From Takakia lepidozioides (taxonomy: Eukaryota; Streptophyta; Takakiopsida; Takakiales; Takakiaceae), in contig CM060732.1 of assembly GCA_030704615.1 (NCBI GenBank), forward strand, positions 25,298,001 through 25,362,000: DNA of 64,000 nucleotides. The letters are read 5' to 3'. Numbering within the stretch: position 1 is the first letter of the stretch; each line of letters opens with the position of its first letter. The translations under genes and the position numbers were made by a program. Under the pieces are notes generated by a model that saw nothing but the letters and a program-made list of their open reading frames with translations, did not search any database and had not been told where the DNA came from. Below are positions 34,536 through 43,576 of this stretch, piece by piece.

Positions 34536-35270
34536 CGATAACAAATTTGTCTCGGCCTGCATGGTTTTTGCTCATGGTTTCTTAATTCCTCTGTTTCCAT
34601 GCATTGACGAGATGTATCCATCATTTCTCTTCCTCTTGTATCCATGGTACATTGACCTTCCGATTCCATGGATTGACCAACACGCCTTCTCACAGACCTC
34701 AACTTCCATTGTAAGGTAGGCATGACGACCACAACCTGAAAGTCGGTGTAGTCGTCGGGGGATGTCAAACCCTAACTCTCTCTTTGCATCAAAAGAAGAT
34801 GCATAGAACTTACTCCGGATAGCCTTAGTTTTTTCCCAGCTAAAGTGTTGACAACAGTTTCGAGCACAACAGCTCACAGAGCTTACTACTTGAATTGACT
34901 CCGAATTTAAGAGTCGGATCAATTTCTTCCCCTAGTGTTCCCATCTCCATTTCAAACTCGTTTCAAACATTTATACTGCGATTTCTTAACTCCTTCGAGG
35001 TGGTCATCCTCCGTGTCTGACTCGTGCTCGTCATAAAACTTTGTGAGCAACTTTGATAGTTTGCGGCCGTCTCAAAGTTTTGCAAGATGACGCTCACTAA
35101 ACTACTAGAGAGACGCCTGCCATGACAAAATCCCTCTCTAGATGTATTCAGACATGTACCCTCAGCGACAATTCTGGGAACTGGAGAGCCGACAAGTTGG
35201 ATTAAATTCACGGTTTCTCCGACAAACAACTGTCCACAGGTGCTAACCATCTTCAAACGCGGGAAATGCT
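34536..35270 (-). pseudogene. Upstream exon of the transposase-like gene split by Gypsy-1
   Basis: From an ATG near 35256, the minus strand reads a structured segment (LFVGETVNLIQLVGSPVPRI, VAEGTCLNTSREGF, SSSLVSVILQNFETA). After a frame change comes an acidic stretch (DEHESDTEDDHLEG). Further frames to 34540 are degraded. It is the same strand and same palindrome-rich context as 22872-23399, so one gene interrupted by Gypsy-1 is likely. The family is uncertain. Confidence 0.35.
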
Positions 35271-35348
35271 ATGCCCTCGAGTAAAAAACGGGAAGCAAAA
35301 AAGGTAGAAAAGATGAATATATCAAATGCGGCAACACTCCGCAGGATG

Positions 35349-36020
35349 ACGGGAGATCCCCCCTTATAGTCGCCTCAACACTTAAGTTAGAATCCACACA
35401 AAAATTCTGGATTGTGCAAGATAGAATCTATGCACACCACAAATGCAAATAACACTAAGGGATCACGGGAGGTCTCCCGTTCTGTGATCTCCAATGGGTG
35501 GAAAAAGATAAACAGAAAATAGAGTTCCAGACAACTTGGAAAGGAACTGCTCAAGATGAAGGGAGATCTCCCGTCACATTCCTTTGAATGGTATAACTAG
35601 AGAAGACGAAGACAGATAAATGAGATTAAAAGAAGAGCGACAAAACAAAGAGAAAGTCTAATGGAACAGCACCTCTTCGTTGTGCCAGGCTAAAAAAATA
35701 GACACTGCGTGAGATCAGTGTGTAACTCTTCTGGAAAATACTGATAGAGAATGACTAACAAACATGCAGAGATGAAACACCACTCTCCGTCCTTCCACCA
35801 CCCTTCCACCACTCCTCAGTCAATTCCACCACCTGCACTCCCCAATTCGGCAGGGCTTCGCCGAGACGGAATGAAATGAGATGGAAGATGTTGCCCTTAT
35901 ATAGACCCGCATTTGCATGCTGGGGCATGAGGCCAACCGCACCCATACATGAGGCTTGTACAACAAGGGGAATCGTTTCATTAATTACTTGGCATAATGA
36001 CTGTGACGGGGGGCCTCCCG
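35349..36020. repeat. Palindrome cluster 2 (GGGAG-RY-CTCCC)
   Basis: Four copies at about 35349, 35464, 35560 and 36005, directly right of Gypsy-1 and left of Gypsy-2. The copy at 35464 is flanked by ATCACG, as at 40581. The rest of 35271-36112 is A-rich with no recognised gene. Confidence 0.8.
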
Positions 36021-36112
36021 TACCCGATAGTACGACATCTGCATGGGCGCCACGTGGATGGATATCATCTATGATGTACCTGCACGATGACATCAATGTA
36101 ATCGGTACCGTC

Positions 36113-36639
36113 TGTCATGGACATAGCCCAGAGGAACTTACCAGGAGTAAATACCAGAAGTTACCAAGTTACCATGTTACCGAAAGTTATCATGACTTAC
36201 CATGATTTATCATGATCTACCATGATTTACCATTACTTACCAAGTTATCGGAAGTTTACCAAATTACTAAGAGTAACTTGGGAAACTGCTCAGGAAGCTT
36301 CCTTTGGATGAAACTTCTCCATCAAGATACCTCCTTTGTTTAATGAAGCTTCTCCATCAATAAACCTCCATAGGGGAAGCTTATTAGGGAAACTTCTTAG
36401 TAGCCAGTATATATAGGAGGCGAGACTGGACACTCTTTAGTCTCGCCAACACCAGTTCAAGCTACTCTTGTTTCCAGTTCCTAGTACTCCAGTCTAGTTC
36501 CCAGAACCCTAGCCCAGTTTCTAGTATCTGGTAATCCAGTCCAGTTTCCAACATTCCAGTATTCAAGTCGCGTTCCAATATATTGTACCCTTGTTCATTG
36601 TTATAAAGATCGCCTTGATTCCTATTTACTCGTCGTGCA
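36113..36639 (+). repeat. Gypsy-2 5' LTR
   Basis: Begins TGTCATGGACATAGCCCAG. The right end (near CGTCGTGCA) is set by loss of similarity to the 3' copy. It carries short repeats of TTACCA(A/T)G type at 36140-36260. Confidence 0.75.
36408..36415 (+). promoter_or_regulatory. Gypsy-2 LTR TATA box
   Basis: TATATATA followed by AGGAGGCGAGACTGGACAC, conserved in the 3' LTR at 39320-39327. Transcription probably starts about 25-30 bases downstream. Confidence 0.6.
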
Positions 36640-36766
36640 TACGGCCACGCCGACCTTGACTTCTTGTCTAGTCTTGTACCTCTAGTCTGATCTCTTGTTT
36701 GTGTTCAGTCATGTTCTCATCTTTGACAGTTTAGCGAGACTAAAGTTTGTTCCTTAGTTAGTTAAG

Positions 36767-37839
36767 ATGGAAGGCACATTTGCGGAAATGGTCGCCACAT
36801 TGCAGAGTCTTTAGCTCCAGATGCAAGAACTTCGTGTCTCTACTGCCCAACTACAAGCTGATCAATCTCAAGATCTTGGCAACACTCTCAACAATTTGCA
36901 ACAACAAATTTCAGAGTTGAAGGAGTCGAACAATGGATCTTCAACCTTATAAGTCCCTCCTACAACAAATCATACTGCAACAGTTCCTCCAAATCTTCAA
37001 CAGATTACAAGGGAACCAAAGGTCAGCATGCCCGAAAAATTTAATGGGACGAGATCAAGATTTCGCAGTTTTGTTCAACAAGTACGATTGTTCCTACGAC
37101 TACATCCACAACGCTACCCTGATGAAGGTATTCAAGTGGGATTTGTAGGCACCCTTCTATCCGGCATTACCCTATCTTGGTTTGCACCGCTATTAGAAAA
37201 AAATTCGCATTTACTATACAATTTTGAAGCATTCATGTCCGAGTTTACTGCAATGTTTGGAGAGAATGATAGAGAGAGAGTTGCAGAGACAAAGATGCGA
37301 AATCTTCGACAAGGAGCACGTCCAGCTTCCATTTATGCTGCCGAATTTCAACAACTTGCGTGCGACCTTGACTAGAATGAGAAGAGTCTCATTAGTCAGT
37401 TCGATGTGGCCTAAAAGAGGATGTAAAAGATTTGTTGCTGACAATGTCAAACGTGAGTACACTGAGCGAATTTATCACCTAAGTCATTGCATGCGATAAT
37501 TGTTTGTTCGAAAGACGTCAAGAGAAGCGATCTGGATGGTCGACGACACACCATGCCGCTGCTACTACGGCACCAAACACAACGATCCATCAGACATCCA
37601 GTAATGATCATATGCAGATTGATGTTGTCCGATTCAAGCCATTGACGCCACAAGAAAAACAAAGACGGCGCTCGAATGGATTATGCCTTTATTGCGGAGA
37701 AGATGATCACATAGCATTAAACTGCCCCAACAAGAGAAGATTCAAAGCTCGGGGTACAACTCAAGTGTTCGATACGAGGAGGTCGGATGTTGTGCACCTA
37801 AGCATCGTGCCACAACATACATCGCTGTCCACCACATAA
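36767..37839 (+). pseudogene. Gypsy-2 gag, broken
   Basis: The ATG at 36767 opens a coiled-coil N-terminus (QMQELRVSTAQLQADQSQD) with an early in-frame TAG. The 37028-37375 frame holds a good capsid domain (PEKFNGTRSRFRSFVQQV, FVGTLLSGITLSWFAPLL, FMSEFTAMFGENDRERVAE). The 37504-37839 frame ends with a CCHC knuckle CLYCGEDDHIALNC. At least two frame breaks and stops. Related to chromovirus Gag. Confidence 0.8.
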
Positions 37840-38371
37840 TCTGAGCATACAATCCTAGAAAGCTATACCACAATAGATAAGAGATGGGAAATGAGAGAAG
37901 TGGAAGACAATGAAAACTCTCAAATCATGAAGCAATCACACTAAGAACAAGCCCTAGTCCTTCCAAGTGAAATCCACTCTATCACATAAACTAAGTCAAG
38001 CCAAGGGCACCCTTGCTAAGGGAATCCATCCTACAAAGCCCTCAACACACTCCCTCTCAATACCTAGAGCTATGGAGGTGAGAGAAGCTCATGGAGGCTC
38101 AACTACAAGAAGATGAGCCTCCATCCATCCTCACAAGGGGAAAACCTATCCCCATGTCTCAAGTGAGGCTCGACACCTCACTTGGCATGTGAGACCAAAT
38201 GAAGTCCCAACACATAAAATATAAATATAAATATCTAAAATGTCATAGTTAACTAGAAGTAGGTAATTCTAGATAACCATGACTAACCTACAACACTATA
38301 TATTCTTCGACCAAGCAAATTCCATTTTTCTCCAATTATGATCATCATCCTCGAGCAAACCTTTTCCACAT
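37840..38371. other. Unassigned insert inside Gypsy-2
   Basis: Non-coding, A-rich sequence where the pol core should be, with a short foldback (GGAGGCTCA...TGAGCCTCC near 38093-38120). It could be the scar of a deletion or a nested non-coding element. Confidence 0.4.
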
Positions 38372-38879
38372 GAAGACTGTTGGAACAAATACAAGGAGTA
38401 TTCAGATCAACATCGCCAACTCCAACCCCAGTTCAAGGTCGGAGATCGTGTGTGGCTTATTCGACGGGACATGCAAACCTCCCGACCATCAAGGAAGTTG
38501 GATTATCAACGTCTGGGACCATTTAAAATTATTCGACAAATAAATCAGGTCAGTTTTCGGCTTGAACTCCCACAAAGTATGCGCATCCATCCAGTCTTTC
38601 ATATTTCATTACTGGAGTTGTATCATCATCGAATATTCCAGGGAGCGTTTCCGTACCACCTCCACCAATCGAAGTGGCAATCAGGAAATCGAGTATGAAG
38701 TCGACGAAGTCCTAAACTCTCGCATCAAGTATAAACGTCTTAAGTATTTCGTACATTGGAAAGGCTACGACATCAGTGAACGAACGTGGGAACCTTCATC
38801 CAACCTTGCCAATGCATCTGACAAAGTCCAAGAGTTTCATCAACGATATCCAGCTAAACCCCGAGCTACACGTCAATAA
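38372..38879 (+). pseudogene. Gypsy-2 integrase C-terminus with chromodomain
   Basis: Reads WNKYKEYSDQHRQ, FKVGDRVWLIRRDM, LGPFKIIRQINQVSFRLELP and IHPVFHISLLE (the GPY/F module). After one frame change near 38670 comes YEVDEVLNSRI, LKYFVHWKGYDISERTWEP, a chromodomain with the aromatic cage positions in place. It ends at a stop at 38877-38879. Chromodomains direct integration to marked chromatin. Confidence 0.85.
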
Positions 38880-39033
38880 GACGTCACAACGATGATGTTA
38901 GCCAAGTTAGCTTCAAGGTGAAGACTCCACATTCAGTATATCTGATACACACTAAGGAGGGAGGTTCTCCAACTCTAAGCAAGTCCAAAATTTCACCGCT
39001 CCTCGAGGAACTCGACGCTAGAGGAGGGGCTGA

Positions 39034-39527
39034 TGTCACGGACATAGCCCAGAGAAACTTACCAGGAGTAAATCCAGAAGTTATCAAGTTACCATGTTAC
39101 CAAAAGTTATCGTGATCTACCATTTTTTTTTACCATAAGTTATCATTAGTTACAAAGTTACCGGGAGTTTACCAAATTACCGAGAGTAACTTGGGAAACT
39201 GCTAAGGAAGCTTCATTTGGAGGAAACTTCTCCATCAAGATACCTCATTTGTTTAAGGAAACTTCTCCATCAAGAAACCTCATTGGGGGAAGCCTCTTAG
39301 GGAACCTCCTAGTAGCCAGTATATATAGGAGGCGAGACTGGACACTCTTCAATCTCGCCAACGCAAGTTCAAGCTACTCTTGTTCCCAAACCCAGTACTC
39401 TAGTCCAGTTTCCAGTATCTAGTACCCTAATCCAGTTTCCAGCATTCCAGTATTCGAATCGAGTTCCAGTATCTTGTACTCTTGTCCATTGTTATAAAAA
39501 TCATCTTGATTCATGTTTACCCACCAT
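39034..39527 (+). repeat. Gypsy-2 3' LTR
   Basis: Follows the purine tract and begins TGTCACGGACATAGCCCAG. It shows the same order of motifs as the 5' copy, including TATATATA at 39320-39327. Confidence 0.75.
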
Positions 39528-39535
39528 GTTTGAAA

Positions 39536-40273
39536 ATGAATCTCGAATCAGGCACTGCACACGCTAAGGGTCGGTCAGGATGTCAGCCAAAGCGTTGGCC
39601 AAGATACCATTACCTAGAAGATGAGGAGCTGATGTCCGCTATCCAGAAATTAGTGGAGGAGAACGACAAGGAATCCGATCTAAGCCATTGCAGTGGAAGC
39701 AAAGTAAATGTTGTCGCCCCAGAGAACATACCAGCACATTCACCAGAATACACCCCTGCAGAGGACACGTATTCACCGACAGATTCACCAGCTTACACCC
39801 CTGCAGAGAACTCGTACATACCAGCAGATTCACAAGAATACACCCCTTTAGAGGACACGTATGTCCCAGCAGATTCACCAGTATACATCCCTTCAGAGGA
39901 CATTTACATACCAGCAGCTGTCCACCCAGTGTACATACCAGTAGATTCACCAGAATACACCCATTTAGATGACTTGTATGTACCTTCAGAATCACTAGTA
40001 TACACCCCTGCAGAGGACACTTACATACCAGCAGTTGTCCACCCAGTGTACATACTAGCAAATTCACCAGAATACACTCCAGGACTGTACACTCCACAAG
40101 AGCACGCCCTGGATGCACCTGTGTATCCTCCCGGATCAAATTCCCAGGGTGCACAAGCGTCGAACTCAATCGAAACCGACGAAATCTCCAAAATATTCCC
40201 TGATTGGGTTTCGGACATCGACTCTTGGAGTCCTGGATACTCTCCAGCGACACCTCAAAGGGATCCAAAGTAG
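39536..40273 (+). CDS. ORF of Tyr/Pro repeats resembling an RNA polymerase II CTD
   Basis: Open from an ATG at 39536 just outside the Gypsy-2 LTR. After a basic N-terminus (GRSGCQPKRWPRYHYLEDEE) come about eight tandem units of roughly 15 residues (39733-40110), of the type SPEYTPAEDTYIPAD, some with an extra AVHPV. The C-terminus reads WSPGYSPATPQ. The stop TAG at 40271 is followed in frame by 36 more codons that look coding (EICSAYQNWLDSPM, GVTIGQFLDVD), so the stop may be premature. The repeats resemble YSPTSPx heptads in composition and spacing of Tyr and Ser/Thr-Pro, but are not true heptads. Function unknown. An upstream part may have been removed by Gypsy-2. Confidence 0.5.
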   Translation: MNLESGTAHAKGRSGCQPKRWPRYHYLEDEELMSAIQKLVEENDKESDLSHCSGSKVNVVAPENIPAHSPEYTPAEDTYSPTDSPAYTPAENSYIPADSQEYTPLEDTYVPADSPVYIPSEDIYIPAAVHPVYIPVDSPEYTHLDDLYVPSESLVYTPAEDTYIPAVVHPVYILANSPEYTPGLYTPQEHALDAPVYPPGSNSQGAQASNSIETDEISKIFPDWVSDIDSWSPGYSPATPQRDPK

Positions 40274-40796
40274 GAGAAACTGAGAGCAGAGATCTGCAGC
40301 GCATATCAGAACTGGCTAGATAGCCCAATGCATTGTGGTGTGACAATAGGGCAATTTCTTGATGTAGATTCTAGCAAACCGTAGATGGTAGGTGGGGTTG
40401 CGTTTAGAGGTTTAGGGTTTGGAAAGTGTAGGTGGGGTTGCATTTTGTGAGCTGATCACGGGAGGTCTCTCATCACTGTATTGAAGTACATCTTTGGTGT
40501 ACTTGAGGCACCCTGGGTTTTTGATTTATAAACTACTTATTGACGTTCTGACCCTCCATGTTGCTGTTTATATGTTGTATTGATCACGGGAGATCTCTCG
40601 TCCTTGTATTCAGGAATCGCATTTGTCATAATGAGAACTTGAATTATCCTTGTTGGTGGTCTTGTTCATTGCTTGTCACGGGAGATCTCCCGTCCCTGAA
40701 TTGAGACATAGCTCCATACGGTTCGGAAAGACCGTTGTGTTGGTTGTTATTTGGTGTTTATATTAACGGATTGTTCTTTGTTGATTGTGCTGCCAG

Positions 40797-41531
40797 AACA
40801 AAGATTCCGAAAGAATCAATCGTAGTGATGAGCGCCGACATTGTCGGTTCCTTCATATATCCACACATTGAAGGATTCACAATAAAGCATGATGGCTTCT
40901 ACGAGCTAAAGAGGAGTATTGACTACTGGGGTATCGACGTTGCTGATCCCCGAACCCAGAGAAAGCCATCTTCCGTTACCAGATCGGTGCAGAAAAGAAA
41001 ACACTTCTGTGTTGTGATGTGTAGGGAATTGAAACGGAGGACTCCGTGAGGAATAACAGGGTTACCCTTGCTGTGTTCATCTGCGAGAATGCCAAGAAAG
41101 GAGAGAAGGTATTTGGGTTCTCTGTTGATGCCATGAGTCTGAGTAGTGATCTGATGGGATTCGCGATTCGATGGGATTCAGGGTCCTTGTTGTCGAAGAT
41201 TCGAAGAAGGTCGAGACGACTCTCATCGAGCAATACCAGGATATATTCCTGTTTGGATTTGAATATGTCCAGGAAGTGGACATCAACTACTGTTTTTTGG
41301 CCCCACAGCATATGGTTTATCGACCACTCTGTGAGAAGCACAAGCTTGAGATTAAATCAAGGATAGTTGCGTACAATCTAATTGACTAAAAAATGCCTGT
41401 TTACTTGATTCCACGACACGAGACCGATCCCACGAAGGTGTGGAGCAGGAAGCCCGTCAATGAGCGCGAACTGCAGAAGACGACATATTTTATTATCGGA
41501 GGCCAACATACATTGATGGCAGCCCAGGTCA
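40797..41531 (+). pseudogene. ParB-like N-terminal region of a ParB/methyltransferase-like gene
   Basis: After an acceptor-like gctgccag the plus strand reads TKIPKESIVVMSADIVGSF, FYELKRSIDYWGIDVADP, and through two frame changes AVFICENAKKGEKVFGFSVD, DIFLFGFEYVQEVDINYCF. After an in-frame TAA (41387) comes MPVYLIPRHETDP and YFIIGGQHTLMAAQ. The last motif resembles the ParB/sulfiredoxin-fold 'v..G.hR..Aa' element, and the 'l..SI...G' segment fits its start. The rest of the gene continues at 41568-41728 and 42320-43576. The introns contain palindromes. Broken as read; the family call is from motif resemblance only. Confidence 0.4.
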
Positions 41532-41567
41532 GGGGAGGTCTCCCGTGCTAACTCACCTTCGAGAAAT

Positions 41568-41728
41568 TTGGTGACTATCTCCAAGGTTCTGAACAAGCCG
41601 AACAAGGAGAATCTTTACGAACCGTCTTTCTATGAGAAGGTCCGTCACTACAGAAAATATTACAATTACAAGGAGCGGCCCCAGAAGTATGATGAGCATC
41701 GTCGGGTCGAGACTCAGCAGTGGAAGGT
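41568..41728 (+). pseudogene. Middle exon of the ParB/methyltransferase-like gene
   Basis: An open stretch with YEKVRHYRKYYNYKERPQKY and EHRRVETQQWK ends at a good donor (AAG|GTGAGT, 41728/41729). The following intron carries a palindrome at 41741 and ends at an acceptor cactgcag near 41786, after which MDVYIIVDRNPIS is open for a short distance. The sequence to 42319 is otherwise unassigned. Confidence 0.35.
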
Positions 41729-42319
41729 GAGTGTGACCATGGGAGGTCTCCCGTCATTTCTTTCCATTCATCTATCACTGCAGCGATGCAATGGATGTCT
41801 ACATTATAGTTGATCGAAATCCAATTTCATCGCCCACACACCAGCAACCACATTCGTTGTCCCAACACCTTCTCTTCCGTTGAGGCCATGTGGGATGTGT
41901 TATGCTTTGTTTTGCGGTGCTTCTCTCTTTCTCCAATCTGGTGACATCCTCGATCTCTAAGAGATCCACGCACCATCAAGATTTGAAGTTGGGGATGATG
42001 CTTCATGATGTGATTGTCTCTTGGTTACTTAAGGGTTTCTGTATACAGGTTTGACTCTGTTCTAGGTCGAGAATGTCTCCAGAAAGAGGAAATGGAGAAG
42101 CACCGCAATACAAAGTAAGAGACACTCCAGAATGATTGACCAATTGTCAGCATCCTCTTGGTTGGTTTAAATCATCAGTTGAAGGTGTTAGTAGGAAGTT
42201 AGCTGGAAGTGTTTGAAGTGTTGGAGTTAGCTGGAAGTCAGCCGGAAGTGTTGGCTGAATGTGAAAGTTAGCAAGGGAGACCTCCCGTGGTAGTTAACTA
42301 CACTTGCTGGTATGTGTAG

Positions 42320-43576
42320 GATTTCATGGTCGGAGCTCAAACCATTCTGGATGTGAAAAGCGACAAAGAGGCAATGCCACTTGTGTTCACCTCCGATCGG
42401 ACCTGGAATTATTGGACAAGAGTGTTCATGAAATGGGAGAAGGGCGAGCTCATTGATCCCAAAGGGAATATCCTTATGAAAGAGCAGCCAAAGCTAAAAA
42501 AATCTAGCGTTGCTCGACTGCAGGGTTTAGACGACAACCAGATTTGGAAGGTTGCCGCCATGTTACTCAAAAACAAAGTGTCGATGCGTCATCCATACAC
42601 TGGGCCTGACCCCGATGTTCTGAGTCTAGAGGATTATTGCAAGTACAAGAAGTTGAGGAGGCACATTATTGATGATATCATGGTCGGTTTTGGATTTAAG
42701 GAGCCGACGAAGGACAACCGACATCCATACACAAAGTTGGAGTGGACCGCCATCAAACATAAGTACGAAATCAACAAGGCCCAGTTTGTGCACTTTAAGA
42801 ATGCTCTCGGGATCCCCTACCTTGACGCGGAAATGAAGCCAACGACAGGAAAGCAGAAGCAACCACTTCAATTTCTGAATCTAATTCAAGCCGTGAAAAC
42901 GCTTGCAGAGACTCCACGAGGTTCGCTTGATAGAGTTTACAATGTGTGCGAGATTGGAAACAAGGCTTGGGAGATTGGGACGGTGGCAATGTTCGCCACA
43001 AAAGCATTTGAAGTTGTTTTGCTCATCATAATCAGCACATTGAATGAGCATCCAGACAAGATCGAGCCTTGGACGGAGAATGAGTTCGCCGACCTCTTCA
43101 ATGGCATGAGGTTAAGAAAAATCAGGACCAACGTATTCTGTGTCATCACCGATACTGATAGCTCTCGTGAGCTGATAGCGTACATTCAATCCTCAAAGGG
43201 GAAATTCCTTATAGAGACAAGCTTCTACATTCCATCGAAGAGGGAGATTTTTTTCAAGACAAGGAATTTTGAAATTCCAGTCGTTCTTTTCCATTTCATT
43301 TTTCCGATGGCAGACGCGGAGTGGGACAACGTGGACGAGGTCGTGCGGAGGAGCATCACAGCCGACGATCGATACATCCCAAGAGTGCTACGTACAGAGG
43401 CGGAGGAATCTGAAAATCCTCTGCAAAGTCGCTACTACAATAATGAGATCCAATCATCGGCCATCGACCAGGTCGTTGAGACCTTCTGTCGGGAGGGCTC
43501 TTCCGAAGTCAAAGTGTATTGTGGCGGGATTGTCACATACTCGCTTCTAGTAAGAACGTACAAACTCAAATCTTAA
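42320..43576 (+). CDS. Amino-methyltransferase-like exon (probably catalytically dead)
   Basis: A 416-codon uninterrupted exon follows the acceptor tgtgtag at 42313-42319, with a palindrome about 40 bases upstream in the intron. Early parts are Lys-rich and conserved-looking (WNYWTRVFMKWEKGELIDP, SLEDYCKYKKLRRHIIDDIM). The second half has the layout of a circularly ordered (beta-class) amino-methyltransferase: VFCVITDTDSSRELIAYI, then a 'fvw.kp' type segment, IPVVLFHF, and at the end AIDQVVETFCREGS followed by VYCGGIVTY at the position of the SAM-binding motif I. No DPPY/NPPY motif is seen; the corresponding place reads LIIIST. Catalysis is therefore doubtful. It is the longest intact frame of the island. 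Confidence 0.45.
   Translation, partial: DFMVGAQTILDVKSDKEAMPLVFTSDRTWNYWTRVFMKWEKGELIDPKGNILMKEQPKLKKSSVARLQGLDDNQIWKVAAMLLKNKVSMRHPYTGPDPDVLSLEDYCKYKKLRRHIIDDIMVGFGFKEPTKDNRHPYTKLEWTAIKHKYEINKAQFVHFKNALGIPYLDAEMKPTTGKQKQPLQFLNLIQAVKTLAETPRGSLDRVYNVCEIGNKAWEIGTVAMFATKAFEVVLLIIISTLNEHPDKIEPWTENEFADLFNGMRLRKIRTNVFCVITDTDSSRELIAYIQSSKGKFLIETSFYIPSKREIFFKTRNFEIPVVLFHFIFPMADAEWDNVDEVVRRSITADDRYIPRVLRTEAEESENPLQSRYYNNEIQSSAIDQVVETFCREGSSEVKVYCGGIVTYSLLVRTYKLKS

Larger units (their letters stand above)
36113..39527 (+). mobile_element. Gypsy-2: internally deleted chromovirus (Ty3/Gypsy)
   Basis: Two LTRs (36113 to about 36639, and 39034 to about 39527) share TGTCA(T/C)GGACATAGCCC and a matching TATA region. 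Between them lie a broken gag and, after about 540 unrelated bases, only the integrase C-terminus with a chromodomain. Protease, reverse transcriptase, RNase H and the integrase core are missing, so the element is non-autonomous. A polypurine tract GAGGAGGGGC lies before the 3' LTR. No target duplication was identified. The LTRs differ at many positions, so it is older than Gypsy-1. Confidence 0.85.

Noticed and set aside
36108-36112. Target duplication for Gypsy-2
   Set aside because: The five bases before the 5' LTR do not recur after the 3' LTR; its right boundary is also uncertain.
39639-40346. 235-codon minus-strand frame with repeated CILVNLLVCT
   Set aside because: Shadow of the tandem repeats of the sense ORF; no domain, and the sense frame has the better start and composition.
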